A model generated the notes under the pieces. The model was not told the origin of the DNA. It saw only the letters and a program-made list of their open reading frames with translations, and searched no databases. The translations under genes were made by a program, and so were the position numbers. Shown here in pieces: positions 33,894 to 46,019 of a DNA stretch of 64,000 nucleotides. Position 1 is the first letter of the stretch; each line of letters starts with the position of its first letter. The stretch is from NCBI GenBank assembly GCA_934045075.1, contig OW203721.1, positions 14,726,678 to 14,790,677 of the forward strand, given 5' to 3'. The stretch comes from Yponomeuta sedellus (Eukaryota > Arthropoda > Insecta > Lepidoptera > Yponomeutidae).

Positions 33894-34653
33894 CTACAAA
33901 AATGAGACGATGTCAGTAATGTCTTCGTACTGGCAACTCGATGAGGCTTGGCGCAATGTTTAGTGCATTTTTCTTCACGATTGGACTGATTTTTGGATGT
34001 AAGTGAAAAGCTCACAAAGTGACTTCAAATTAACATAGCTATTTTGATAATTAGATTAATCACTTTGGGTTCCGAATTCCAAATCCAGAGCGTGCCGCTC
34101 CAAATAAGGAGCATCGAACGCACGTGTTGACTATGCACGTTAGGTGGCATAATTGAATTACATATGCGACACTAGGCACTTGGCCAATACACTATTTTGT
34201 AAGTTACTCTGAAGTTGTAAACGGTTTCATGACGACCAAATGGCCAAAGCCATAACGTGAAGACAGGCAAATTGATACAATAAACTTCAATACAAAGTTA
34301 TCTTAGCGTATGCGTATGGTTTCGTCATCGTGAAGTAAAATGCAATCAGTAGGATCACCTCACGAATTCATGAAATCAAATGATGTCAAATTTCCTTAAT
34401 GCCTTGTTTCCTCAACTCGACTAAACAAACTATAACACCTAGGTTCGTAAGGCGAACCCACAGCATATGCGCCAAGACCCTAACACTACATAGCCATTTT
34501 AACAGCAGGATATATAAAACAACTGTCGTATAACCAGTGTAATTGAATGTAGTGTAAAAAGTGAATGTGGTGTTCGATAAATACATAAGCAAATAGTAAA
34601 AAGTTAAGATAAAATATAATGTAGTGTTCCGACACAAGACATACATTATTTAC
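33894..34653 (-). other. Mbs intron
   Basis: Non-coding; minus-strand frames at 34386-34692 are read-through of the neighbouring exon donor and AT-rich chance. Confidence 0.5.
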
Positions 34654-34737
34654 CTTTAATTCCTCTTCCATTTCTGAAAGTTTCCTCTCCATGGCCCGTT
34701 TTTCTCGCTTCTCTATCTCTGATAAGGAGTTCTGATT
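34654..34737 (-). CDS. Mbs: Mbs coiled-coil exon (EKREKRAMERKLSEMEEELK)
   Basis: An 84-bp exon in phase 0 both ends: acceptor cgcctccacag|aat, donor ttaaag|gtaaat. It encodes 28 residues ending EKREKRAMERKLSEMEEELK, nearly identical to the MYPT1 segment just before the leucine zipper (vertebrate ...EKRERRALERRISEMEEELK). This helical part continues the C-terminal coiled coil. It feeds either of two terminal exons. Confidence 0.95.
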
Positions 34738-36440
34738 CTGTGGAGGCGGAAAATATATATGGTTACGAGGTGTGCATTTTTAACCGTATTTTGTCAAGTG
34801 ATTCAATTACGATTACATTTCAGGCCTATCACAAACAATACAAGCAGTTTTTCTTTATTCGCAATAAAATAGACTTTCGCCACAGCATATCGTATTGAAA
34901 ACGCAAAGCTACAATCTTGAACGTGAACACCCGGATAGAAGGTATCGAAAGTAACACAGAAGACGTAATATTTCCTGATTTATCAACAACGTCAAGTTTT
35001 CTGTCTGGGCGGGTGTAGCTTTAGTTAGTCTACATTTCTTTATATTAATCTTTGGCGTGGGTGTAAACAATACGAGATAATATCAAAATAAATTTAAAAA
35101 AAAATAGGTTTTTTTTAAATTAATAGGACGAATGAATGACTCAATAAGAGCGAACTCTATGGACATTATTGCTTCCCGCACTTAAGGCAATTATATTAAC
35201 GAATTGCACGCCAAAGAATAACATGAAATAAAAATATTTTTTGACAAAATTCTGACATGAATCGAGCTTCAGCATTAATTAAATTTCTGCTAGATGGATT
35301 ATTCATCCTTATCATAATCAGCCGGTGTCAGTCCACTACTGGACAGAGGCCTCTCCCAAGACACGCTATCGAGCTCTGATGGATAGATAGATCGATCATT
35401 ACAAGTTACAAATAAAGTCACAGCGATTTCGCAATAGCTTATAAATAGCTAATGTGTTAAAATAGAAATTCGCTTATATTGTACACGAAAACGCGCGCCA
35501 AATCGCAGCACCGGCAGGTGGCTGAATGTAATTAGTTGGGAACGGCGTTCACCGTATTTGCTCATTCCGCCAGCAGTCACCAGCGCTACATGGTTTCGTT
35601 AGTGCTTTTAAATGGGACACTATTTTGAATACGATATCAAGCCTTATATGCCCGCACTGCCGGGGCACGGGTCTCTTCCTGCATCGCAGGAAGGTAAGGC
35701 CATACAATATTGAATTAAATTCAACAAATTGTCATTCTCAAATCTCTGGAATACTTTCCGTCACAAACATTCATCTGTCAACATTTGCCAACTTTCTGAT
35801 ATGAACAAGACAAGAAACAAGTCTGGTAATTGTGACTAGTTATCTTTTCTTACGTAGCCTATAAACGTCCCACTGCAAGGCAGAGGCCTTCTCTCAGAGA
35901 GTATGGGCTTAATGACCACGCGTGCCCACGAGCATTTTGTATCGTGGTTTTTGACCAAGACAACTGATTGTGTAGCGTAGAAGTCATAATAATAATAATA
36001 CGGTCCACACAACACAATCACTTGACCTGATCCCTTACTAGGATACCCCGTACTATGGTAACCAGGCGAGGACGTCACAAGCATGAAAATACACCCAGAC
36101 TGAGACCACTTGTACAAAAGTACGGCGGCCGCCAGTGGCAATCGCACCCACAACCTTTGTCTTAGTACCCAAGTGCCTTTACGGCTAGACCAACGGGGTA
36201 GTCGAATGAAGTCATTGTAATAAAAGGTATGAGATTACTCGAGCCAGTCTATGAAGGCCCACATTTAACCACATTACATAACTCTAACCCGGAGGGTTAG
36301 ACGTAGATTAGGGTCTGCCACCTGATAAGATCCTGACAGACCACTTTCGCTTAATCAACATTCATTAGTCATTGCAGGATGCACGGGTACTTTTTACCCA
36401 TAACTCCTTAATGGGCAGAACTAGTACACATTTTTCATCG
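34738..36440 (-). other. Mbs intron with repeat fragments
   Basis: It holds a 'ctgccggggcacgggtctct' family fragment (35650-35705), a 'gtcagtccactactggacag' fragment (35325), and a SINE-like stretch (35850-36200) with 'cccactgcaaggcagaggcc' and 'atgggcttaatgaccacgcg'. No host coding sequence is seen. Confidence 0.5.
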
Positions 36441-36525
36441 GTTTGGAGGCTAAAAATTCCACCCATGCCGGGGCTCGAACCCGCGACCTCTGGCTAACCG
36501 TGCCTTTGCACGGGTTAGTGCGTTA
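36441..36525 (-). repeat. Partial tRNA-like repeat
   Basis: Matches the unit at 4400 and 47.9-48.9 kb over 'aggctaaaaattccacccatgccgg', the B box and 'gcacgggttagtgc', but the centre is deleted. Confidence 0.7.
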
Positions 36526-36629
36526 AAAAGAATATAATTAAAGTAATATGGTCCAAATTATAGTGGGCACTATTATTCCACTGCCTGGTAAAGGGTGAAC
36601 TCCCGCAATAAATCTACTAGTCCACTGAC

Positions 36630-36791
36630 CACTTGCGTGAGCCGCGTGATGGTGGCGCGCGCATCGCGCAGCTGGGTCTCTGAGGTGGTCAGCAGGGTGC
36701 GCAGGCGCCGCACCTCGGCCTGCGACGCCTCATACAGCGCCTTGTAGTCGCGGGGCGGGTCGCCGGCCTCCTCTGTGCGCTCGCTGCCCGA
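36630..36791 (-). CDS. Mbs: Mbs coiled-coil exon (DYKALYE)
   Basis: A 162-bp exon in phase 0: acceptor ttgtttccag|tcg, donor caagtg|gtcagt. It encodes 54 residues, SGSERTEEAGDPPRDYKALYE followed by a long heptad helix (EVRRLRTLLTTSETQLRDARATITRLTQV). The DYK-LYE start of the helix matches MYPT1 (DFKKLYEQ in vertebrates) and begins the C-terminal coiled coil. A second in-phase donor 12 bp further on (cta|gtagat, moving the low border to 36618) would add VSGL. Read-through meets a stop after about 18 codons. Confidence 0.9.
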
Positions 36792-37189
36792 CTGGAAACA
36801 ACGAGGTAAGGATGATCAGTAAAAGCTTATGTTACGGCCGATATTTCGGGGTGGCATAACGTGAAAAAAACTCGTCATCGATGATTCAAATTACATAAGA
36901 ACGAAAAACAATGAGATGGTCCGGACACCGGATGAAATGCCGATAATTCATAAAATATCAAGGGAAGCATAGAAAAATAAAGAACGGGCGGAATAGGGCT
37001 GATTATACTCCTAGACTCTGTCTCTAACAACAACTACCATAAATCAGGACACTGCTACAGTCAAGCCTGGTTTATATTTGGTTTATTTTCTAATGATTAA
37101 CAATCAGTCTAAAAACACGTAAGTGTAAACGTGCTTCTTACTCGGAATTCCTGAAGTTCTATACTAAAATACTGAGAGAAAGTAATCTC

Positions 37190-37376
37190 TATAATATAAA
37201 AATGAATCGCTGAATGTGTTGGTAAGCGCAAATCTCTAGAGCAGCTGAACCAATTTCGCTAATCCTTTTTTTACAATATTCCTTGAAGTACGAGGATGGT
37301 TCTTACGGAGGGAAAAATAAAAAAAATAAAGAATAGACTGTTAGGCGGTACGAAGTTCGCTGGGTTAGCTAGTATT
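37190..37376. mobile_element. Short Helitron-like element, second copy
   Basis: Shares 'cgctgaatgtgttggtaagc', 'gagcagctgaaccaatttcg' and the end 'ttcgctgggttagctagt' with 6957-7150, in the same orientation. Confidence 0.6.
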
Positions 37377-37761
37377 AAACAACGTACCAAGAAATTAAGA
37401 GAGTAAAGGTAAAGGTTTTTCACATTGGTTATAAAGATCAATAGTTTGACTTGTAACGTTCATTAAGCACCAGTTTCTGTGCTACTTTGAATAAAACCTT
37501 TTCATTTCAATATTTTTTTTGTCTTATATGACATAAGTCACACTTTAGGGTCGTAAATCACAAGGGATGTCCCGAGCACTGGCTGTCAAATCAGTATGTC
37601 GGGATTAGCCGCGATTTTTTCTGAAATGAACACCTAAGTGCTTCGATTAGCAAAAAATTTCAACAAAAAAAAAAACTTCGAAGCTGTAAATATGCTTCGA
37701 TTGCTTCTAAGTTAGTCAGTCAGTCTATCAAACAGCGTGGACTAACGGTTTTTTAAATGAG

Positions 37762-37844
37762 AATTACACTTCAAATGTACTATGTCTTTAAACCATAAAT
37801 ATGGTATATTTATGGTTTAAAGACAGTACATTTGAAGTGTAATT
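37762..37844. repeat. Hairpin-forming inverted repeat
   Basis: 'aattacacttcaaatgtact' and its complement 'agtacatttgaagtgtaatt' flank 'ctttaaaccataaata' and complement. There is one 2-base difference between the arms, and a 5-base loop. Confidence 0.8.
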
Positions 37845-37924
37845 GGAACATAAATTCAAAGAAAGTTAAGATAACCGGGTCATAAAATAAATAAAATCAT
37901 GATAAAAATGCATTATTAATAAAA

Positions 37925-38215
37925 ACCTATCTTACTAATATTATAAATATGTTGTTTGTGTATGTTACTCAATCACGCAATAACGACTGAACGGAGTTAG
38001 GCATAAAGATAAACAAAGATCTGAATTGAGACCTTGGATTTTTGATATCCCGGTATTGCCTTCCCGTGGGATAATTGTTTATTGTTACCGTATCCTTTTT
38101 GAAGCCAAACGCTAAGATATTTATTTCTGCGTTGCCAATGGTAACAAGAACCGTATAAACGGATTCTGTGGCGGTACAAAGTTTCTCGGGACAGCAGGTA
38201 CTAAAATAATTAATG
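37925..38215. mobile_element. Possible Helitron-like fragment
   Basis: It starts 'tcttactaatattataaat' and runs to 'cgggacagcaggtact'. The TC-AT-rich 5' end and this terminal block resemble lepidopteran short Helitrons. No second copy in the window confirms it. Confidence 0.4.
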
Positions 38216-38399
38216 TTGATTCTCCACAAGCCAACATTTCGATCGGCCAGGCAAAACCTTATGTGAAAATACTTTCCTTACTTCCACTGCTTTCCCCATA
38301 CAATAATCTCATAACGTTAACAAAAACAAGGTTTAAAAATACTAACCTCATCAAAGGACAAGGTATTCAATACCTAGTTAATTAGACTAGATTTCCGCA

Positions 38400-38625
38400 C
38401 TTAGCCTCATAGTTGAGGTATGTTAACACTTTAGGCACTAGGGTTTCCTCACGATGTCTTCCTTCACACTTCGCGAGTTATTGCTGCTATAAATTCACAA
38501 ATGCATAATATCGTAAATTTGTGCCGCTATAGTAACTTTATTATAGTTACTTAGAGAACAAAGTTATGCCGGGATTAGAGCCCACAACCTTCAGATTGAA
38601 AAGCCGCTCCACTACCGCCGCTCTT
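38400..38625 (-). repeat. SINE-like element
   Basis: Shares 'ggtttcctcacgatgtcttc' and 'ttgctgctataaattcacaa' with 28740-28930 and has a degenerate tRNA-like block ('gccgggattagagcccacaacc'). Confidence 0.5.
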
Positions 38626-39499
38626 TATTGAATATCTATAATAGAAAACTAAACAAAAACTGTTTGAATAACGCGTATGAGAACGCTTTCTACTCGTATT
38701 CATTAATCATCAGCATCACAGAAAGTTCAAGACAAAACGTTCCCGCTTTTTACATTATTCGCCGTTGATCGACGTTTTCGCGAATAAATAAAACATCAGT
38801 TCTAAATAGCAAACAAAGCTCATTGTCTTAACGTTTTCTAAATGATCAAAAAAAGCAAATCACGTCAATATCAGCTGTTCCCGCGACTTCGATTAAGCAG
38901 ATCTCGGATAAAAGAAACCTGTCCGTTGATTTCATCGGTATTGTTCTATTTTGTTCTTTTTTGAGAAATCTGTAAAAATAGAACTGTAGTCTGTTAGTCA
39001 GACTTGAGATTTTCGTTCATTTGAGTGTTCACATTGGAGTCATTGTATGAAGCTTAGCAGTGAGATCACTCCAACCAGTCTAGAGAGAACAGAACAATAC
39101 TGAAATATATAGGTATTTAGGTAAATCACTTTCCGGCCACGTTGATGCGTGAAAGGACAAACCAATAATGACACTTTCAATCCATCAATTAACTTAGCCC
39201 TAATTATACCATTGAAGGTCAGCAAATAACTAACACAGCCTTATTTGAAACAAATCACAAAGAAATAAATTTACAAAAAATCATCTATTCACTTACCATA
39301 AACGCCCATAACGCCGATACATACATAAGCTCACGCTGGATAAACTTAACTCCTCAATCATTAATTTACTTGATATTTTGTTGGACTGTTCTTAGAGAAA
39401 GAGAGAGAGAGCTAGTTAGATAGATAGATAACCTTATTATCGTTATTTGGATTAGCAGAGATTTCTGAAAGTTAAAACTCCAGCCTGGACTTAACCGGC
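38626..39499 (-). other. Mbs intron
   Basis: Non-coding; a 'gagagagaga' and 'tagatagataga' run lies at 39400-39430. Confidence 0.45.
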
Positions 39500-40123
39500 T
39501 TAACGCTTATGGTGAAGCTTCCCGTTTGACCTTGACCTGGAATACTCATCTACTACTTTATTTATACATAAATACATAGGACGTACACAATATCCATCTG
39601 ACGCTAGCGAGTTCAAGCTGATGGAGCGGGAGTTCAGTCCTCCTGCCGGCTCCAATGAGGTGAGAGACCGCGACCTTTCTTTGTTTAAATTCCCTTGTTT
39701 AGAAGCTCTTGACTTCCTCTCCGGCCGAACTGGCGGTGTGTCTGGCAACGGTTCTTTCTCTTTTATTTTTAACGAAGGCACCTCCTTTGCCGGAAAGTTC
39801 TTCTGACTGGCCAGTAACTTCTTGTCCAATTTTTTCAGAACATTAGTTTGAGACATTAAGTTCAGAGAACCTAAGTATACTCCACCATACCCTGAGCTCG
39901 TACCACCGTATATGCCAAGGTTAGAACCAGTTCTCCCAAAGCCGGAGCTGTAGGGGTTGTAGTTCCTATAGGAGTTGGGACTGTAGCTCGAGGAATAGTT
40001 GTTAGAATAAGGGTTGCTTAATTTTGAGCCCCCGGTCAGGCCAAACATGCTGGGCGACGAGCCGTAGTGGGTGGTGAGGCTTCTAGGCCTAGACGAGTAC
40101 CGGTTATCCTGTTTCCGACTCAT
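39500..40123 (-). CDS. Open exon in Mbs intron, possible alternative first exon
   Basis: A minus-strand frame opens at ATG 40121-40123 (acaATGagt, A at -3) and runs 207 codons to a stop at 39500. The protein is not recognised. It is Ser/Tyr/Asn/Gly-rich at the start (NPYSNNYSSSYSPNSYRNYN), basic and proline-bearing later (PPVRPERKSR; RSRSLTSL; SRSISLNSLASDGY), with no membrane segment. A donor-like tgt|gtacgt at about 39588 lies in phase 0 and would join ASDGYC to SGSERTE of Mbs exon 36630-36791. That would make it the first exon of a short Mbs isoform carrying only the coiled coil and zipper. The alternative is an independent single-exon gene ending KLHHKR; an aataaa lies just after the donor. 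Composition and length argue against chance. Confidence 0.6.
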   Translation of the reverse strand: MSRKQDNRYSSRPRSLTTHYGSSPSMFGLTGGSKLSNPYSNNYSSSYSPNSYRNYNPYSSGFGRTGSNLGIYGGTSSGYGGVYLGSLNLMSQTNVLKKLDKKLLASQKNFPAKEVPSLKIKEKEPLPDTPPVRPERKSRASKQGNLNKERSRSLTSLEPAGGLNSRSISLNSLASDGYCVRPMYLCINKVVDEYSRSRSNGKLHHKR

Positions 40124-40680
40124 TGTACAGTTCTCCACATAACACGCGACGCTAAGAGTGGGCGCAGAAGAACGCGCGAACGGCGCGCTTTAGCAAAACA
40201 CACTGACTGTTTTCCCCACAAGTTTTATTTCTAGTGGAAATATTGCCCACGCCCACCACCGCACCAAGCGAGCAAGCGAGACGCCCGTGACGCACAATCA
40301 AAAGTGCGATAACGAACACGTGAAGGCAACATCACCTGTAAATATAACGCGGGATCATCGTCCGAGACAATGCGCCTGCATTAGGCATCACCATCGATAT
40401 GGCCAGTAATGGGTGAGCTTCCTACTTGAGAAATGGCTAAAGTTATAAGTCGCTGAACGGACCTGTTGTTCGGCCAGGTACACGGGCGCACAACTATTAA
40501 TACGCGCCCAGTTTCCGAACTAACCGTTTATAATACACAATGTAAATAAAGCATCACACATTATAAACACAGTTTAAGTCCAATCTACGGACGGAAGCGA
40601 CGACCGACGGGTTCTTAACGAATCTTAAGGAATTAGTAAATCTACGCTGTAGTTGACGGACGAGCAATATCAGTACATTT
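40124..40680 (-). promoter_or_regulatory. CpG-rich upstream region of the 39.5-40.1 kb exon
   Basis: Unlike the intron around it, 40140-40350 is rich in CG dinucleotides (aacgcgcgaacggcgcgc; cgagcaagcgagacgcccg), and 40440-40620 moderately so. This fits a promoter plus 5' UTR for the exon on the minus strand. No definite TATA box or initiator is assigned. Confidence 0.4.
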
Positions 40681-41190
40681 AATTGGGACTTAGCATTGTC
40701 CCTCGTACTCGAAACAACGCCGAGGATTCTCGAGTCAGTGACTTTCCGTGCAGCTTTGTCTTAGACGCGGGTGCTAAAAATACATTCTATTTTCAAGTTT
40801 ACGTTGCTCGGTTCAGGAGTGTGGTGGTGACCCAAATACTAGTGGGCATTCGGGCCACTCCACGCCGATTTCGACTGGAATTCCCCGAACGACTCCAGAT
40901 TCCGAAATAGTTGTGAAAGCGAAACTTACAAAAGCGCCCTTTTATTTTTGTTACGCCACGTCGACACCCGAGACTCTCTGTGATTCATTGAGGATTGAGG
41001 AAAAATATATGAACGTATCTACCTAAGGTACTATGTTCTCTACGTTTGAAGAACGATTCTCGGAAACTGGAATACTAAAAATCTCGATTATTGAAAACCA
41101 GAATACTTCGATATACAATGGTGGGTTTGGCTGAGCCGGGTTTAAACTCAAGTTAACTCAAGTTTAACTCAAGTGGCTCCCCATTCGTCT
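40681..41190. other. Mbs intron
   Basis: No recognised feature except a 'gagccgggtttaaactcaag' block near 41135 similar to the hairpin at 6129. Confidence 0.35.
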
Positions 41191-41199
41191 CCGCCGGAA

Positions 41200-41910
41200 T
41201 ACTCACATTATTTCTCTCCTCTATTGCATTCTGTTCAACCCAGCTACCCCATCCTACCTCAAAGAGCGTTTCAAGTTTCTCCATTCTTCCCATAGCCTGA
41301 CTCTTCGCTCATCCCAAAACCTTCTCCTCAAAACTCCTCTCCACAGTACAAAATTTTATGGCTCCTCTTTCACGGTTCAGGCAGTCCATTTATGGAATGA
41401 TCTGCCCGTGGAAGTGAGAAAAGCAAAGTCCTTGGCTTGTTTTAAGGCATTGGTGAAATCCCACTCTCTCACTGGATAAACTGGAAAACTGTTGCTTATA
41501 TGTATTTAATTGTATAAGTATTTATTTTTAGGTATTTATGTATATTATTATTTAAGTATTATGTTGCTTACCTATATGTATTTAATTGTATATGTATTTT
41601 TTTTTAGGTATTTAAGTATGTATATTATTATTTAAATATATGTACCTTATATCGTAGGTAATTATAAGTAATCATATTCTCGCACTCTTTTGCTGTTTGT
41701 TATCAAAATAATTTTTGATTTAACTATTTATGTACATGCACCACGTACCGACTATATTCTTCATGCAATCCACTCCATCCAAAGGTTGTCTGGAAGAGAT
41801 CGATCTTAGCGATAAGACCGCCAATTGTATAACATTACTTAGATTTAAGAATCATGGTTGTAATATTTTTCTGGTTGTGCAATAAAGTGTTCTCTATCTA
41901 TCTATCTAAA
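41200..41910 (+). mobile_element. LINE 3' fragment (reverse transcriptase C-terminus plus 3' UTR)
   Basis: The plus frame 41249-41479 reads YLKERFKFLHSSHSLTLRSS, then FYGSSFTVQAVHLWNDLPVE, VRKAKSLACFKALVKSH, stop. This is the conserved WN-LP-E-R...F C-terminal block of CR1/Jockey-type LINEs. The 3' UTR runs to 'caataaagtgttctctatctatctatct' (split here: aataaagtgttctc, then tatc repeats) at about 41880-41910. A second 3' end of the same family is at 51290-51437. It is 5'-truncated and inactive. Confidence 0.8.
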
Positions 41911-42689
41911 AAGCGAGACCACTAACCACAACACAAGGTCACTTGTTCGCGTTATAAAACACTATTCCAATCCTAACCAACCCCTGACGTCACTCGAGCC
42001 ATGTGTGAAATGAAAATCAACCTACGCTCAAGATCATGAGAAGACATCATCTATCAATATAGGCAAATCAGACATACAGGCAAATCAGACAGAAAAATCT
42101 CATGTGATTTTTTTTATCGGCGTAATTGTATATTTATCTTGACATTGATGAGGGCGTCGGCCAACGCTTGTTCGAGAAATAGACTGAATGAATGAAGGTA
42201 GATTGTACACGACTACGAATGAAATTTTCTTATTCTTGTTAAAATCAAGACTCGTGACAGATGTTTGAAGTAGATAATTGGGAGCTGTATGGCGAACGCA
42301 GTAACGCTGATGATGGTGGCAGGTAACGTTCATAAATCTTGAACGAGCTTTAAAAAACTCTCTAGTTTCCTCAATAGAAAGCAGAATTGCTAGGAGACAA
42401 AACTATTTATAAAAGATTTTTTGCTGGAAGAATATTCGGCTCATATTTTCCATGCAAGCTTATTTAAGTCCACATTAGGAGTAGTCTTATTTTTCTATTA
42501 TTGTCAAAGTGGCTGGTTATTTTCATGGTGTACCTTAAAGAGTGACCGTATTGGCTGCTACTAGATGCAGCTTTACGGTTGAACTGTGAAAGCCACATGT
42601 TATATATCCTTAGATAATATCTCCGGGCTCTCCTTTTTCTACTTATTTCGGAGAAGAACATTCTTTACATTCCGGAGTAGTGTGTTTTG
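41911..42689. other. Mbs intron
   Basis: Non-coding; nothing recognised. Confidence 0.4.
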
Positions 42690-43040
42690 AAGCGAAGCGC
42701 TCGTGGCCTAGTCGAACAGAGTGATTCGAATTAATCACTTGAGCCATGCATCGGATGGGTGACTACCGCTAGTGGCATTATTTCGAGTGCTTTCGTGCTG
42801 CACAAACCACGTTAAGCCGTTGGCGTCGGCTGTCATGTAATGGCCGTCGTTAAGCCATGTCAGAGGCTTTGTGGGCGGCTCGATAACTTCTGAGAGTAAG
42901 GCCCGTCACTGTCTTACAATCCTCCACCAACCGACTTGGCTCCCGTGGTGGAATATGGCCTAACATTTCTGCAAGCATACGAGCAGTGGGGACATACGAG
43001 GGTTGATAATTTCGTGTTTCGAAAATACGACGTTTGAAGC
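42690..43040 (+). repeat. SINE-like repeat, fuller copy of the 'gggcacggg' family (opposite orientation)
   Basis: It runs from 'cgctcgtggcctagtcgaac' through 'gcatcggatgggtgactacc' and 'gcctaacatttctgcaagca' to 'gcagtggggacatacgaggg'. It corresponds to the reverse of the copies at 1-305 and 53095-53350. The head 'catcggatgggtgactacc' faintly resembles the 5S rRNA internal promoter region, so a 5S-derived SINE is possible. That is only a guess. Confidence 0.55.
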
Positions 43041-46018
43041 GACGTTGAGGGCAATAAGGTAGGCATGCAACTAGCAATTTTCTTGTTAATCAGTTTTAAT
43101 TATTATTGGCCGAGTGGCCAATTTTGGCTTGAATCGGGCTAAAACTGCTAGCCACGCTACAGGCGGTACTTCCTAAGCCTTTCTTACATTTCTAAAAGGT
43201 CCTTCTCACACCGCAGTTTCTTTGGCTTTATTTAATCAGTCAGCGATGTGAGAGAGGCCTATCTAACTTATGGAAAAGCGTGACGGTCGCCCATTTACGC
43301 ATCACACCAGGCGAGGGCACGCACGCTTGCCAAGTGCGTCCCTTTCACCTGTACGCTCGTATTTCTCCGACCTTGCTAGTGGACACATAAATAACTACAC
43401 TCGTCACTCATACACTGAGCAACCGACACCCCCCACCGCGGTGGCCTTAGCTCGTAAGAGGGTTATTTTCGTGCCATTAAGTGACGGCCTTTATGTTTCA
43501 TCGTCATTGAGTCACGCAACTTGCATGATTGTTGCCGGCGCTGAAGCTTCTACTTTAAAGACCATAAGTACGAGTACATTATTGGCGATCCAAAGATTTA
43601 TCGAATTCATTCCCACAGCATTTATTCCACTACTTCTGGGCGTAGACCTATAAAAGGTATTCAACTCTTCTTCAACTCTTTTCTCTCCTTGGCCATCATA
43701 ATCGACCATCTGCGATCTGTTTTCGACCGTCGGTCGAGCAATTATTTTATACTCGTAGATCTGAGTGATTGAAAAAACTTTGTGCAAACAGCATAAATTA
43801 TCGGTCGAGTGCGATGATTTACACACTAAAATTGTGGTAGGAAATGTGTATCGAAAGTATGTTACTTCAAAAACTCAAGAGATCCTCTGGCAACACAAAA
43901 TATTGTAGCAACAGAAGGTTGTTAGAAATATTTAGCAATCTCCTCCTACACTCGAGTAACAGTTTGCGATTTTTCGGAATTGTGCTTTTCATGTGTGCGC
44001 GGTTCCTCAGGTAAGAGATCCATGCCCCTCGGTGGGGACATAATGGGTTGATGATGGTGTGTGCGCGGTGGGTAGTGTCTTAACTTTCTGTTGTGAATAT
44101 TCTCAGCTGGCATCCTCGGCTCCGGCACAGTAGAGTCGAGGCTAAAATTACACGATTAGTAATAACATTTTAGCTCGCCCGAGCGACGGTGCGGCTTCAA
44201 TATTTTATGGCAAATTAGGACTGTGTCAAATCCGCCTTAGACATGGATCTAACAATTACAAACAGAAAATAACAGTAAAAGATATCATTTAAGTATCTGG
44301 ATAGTGTAAAAGTAACCTATAAAATGCTCAGGGTGATGCGAATTTGAACTAATTCTTTAATTTAGATTAATTTTATTTATTTATTTAGAACGTTTAAGAT
44401 ATTATCATGGTTTCAGGTTTTTTTTAATAATTATTGTCTTTAAAGGGTTACAATAAACACAGAATAAAAGTTCTGACGAAGTCTGAATGGTTTGATAGTT
44501 AAGAGCCCTGGCAATAAGTTCGAAGGACTAAATAAGTCTGCAACCCGAAGTAAACAATGTGCTTTTCATTACGAATATAAGGAAATTATAAACACAACTA
44601 ATGATTGCCACTTAACGCCCATTTTTTTTCCGAGGCCTGCGTTTCTGCCTATCTTTAATTAATAGTAAATATGTTGCCCAAATCTATGTTATTTTAATGA
44701 AGTTCGTGAAAGAAGTTATTTTGAAGTCAGTCAGTGGACCAGACAACTAGACACCAGACAAGTTTTAAATAAATGGTTGATGGTAAATTATAGTAAAGTT
44801 CTACAAAAATTTGTAGATTATTTACCTCAAGAGCAAACCACTATTTCTGATTCTTTGAATGCAAGGCGGACTGAAGGAGTAAAGTAGAATCCCCAGCGAG
44901 GGATTCTAAGAAGAATCCTGAGCGCAGCGAGGGTAAAATAATGTTGCCCCCGAGGTGAATTTTATCACCCTCTATGAAAAAATAAGCAAATGCCACTTAT
45001 GAATAAGAATAGAAAGTTTATTTATTTGTACCATATTTTGCGCCTTTGCATTTTGCATACAATGTTCTCTGGAGTTAATAGAATACATACTATTTCTTTA
45101 TATAAAAACTTGGTAAATTCCGAAAATGAATTTTGTAAACAATTACAAACAAAGACGGAGGAATCCCTTACGCGCGTCTTTTATTTTTAAACGAACTTTT
45201 TTTTATTTGGCTCGAGTACAGTTTCTTTGAAGCCAGTTATTTGTTCATACAATGTTCGTGATTGATCTCTTTGGTGATTGGAACTTTTACTAGAAATATC
45301 CTCATCTCAAATTCAAATCACTTTTCATCCATAGGGATCAAAAAGGTATTTTGGTATCTGTTTATGAATACTAAACTTGCACTTTTGGAATAGATGAGAT
45401 ATAAAATATAGATTTAAATATTACATCGCGCTGCAATTCAGTGGCTGTATAGAATGTTAGAATATAGTTCAACAGAAAATTAAATGTAAAAAGTGAAACT
45501 TGCGCTGAAAAGTATTACTTTCAGGCAGCTCTTCAGCCAACTTCAGACCTACTTTCCGAGTGAGGAGGGTTTTAGGGCAGAAATGCCGTTTTGATGGGTA
45601 GTGACCAATACACAAAATAATGCAAACGCGATACCTTTGGCATTGTAATGTATTACATTTCATGAAAGTGGCAAACATTCGCATATAATAATGTTTAATT
45701 TTATCAATTCTTTTGTCTTTATAGACGTGTTTTTCTTATGTTAGACAGAATTTGGGCGTGAATATTTACCCAGTACAGACACACGCTCCTCAGCTCTAAA
45801 AAGAGCTGACATGTCCTAGAGAATATTTTATACTAACGTATTTTTTGTGGGAAGTTAATAACAAACAACCCATTCGCTGATTATGGACATTTTTTTGTGG
45901 ATTGCTTAAGCAATCATCACCCTATAGTCGGATTCTGGATCATCTTGTTAAAGAACAAAGACGAAAGATTTGCGGCTAACACATTCTACAGTGTGCAAAT
46001 TTAGTGGCATCTGGAGGT
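43041..46018. other. Mbs intron
   Basis: About 3 kb with no supported gene. A fragment of the 'cctcggtggggacataatgg' repeat lies at 43985-44065. A 127-codon plus frame at 43270-43653 has no motif, start context or splice evidence. A small palindrome-like 'ggggattctaagaagaatcc' lies at 44900. Confidence 0.4.
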
Positions 46019-46019
46019 A

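Noticed and set aside
43270..43653. 127-codon plus-strand frame in the Mbs intron
   Set aside because: No recognised domain and no supporting signals; ordinary length for chance in this GC-richer patch.
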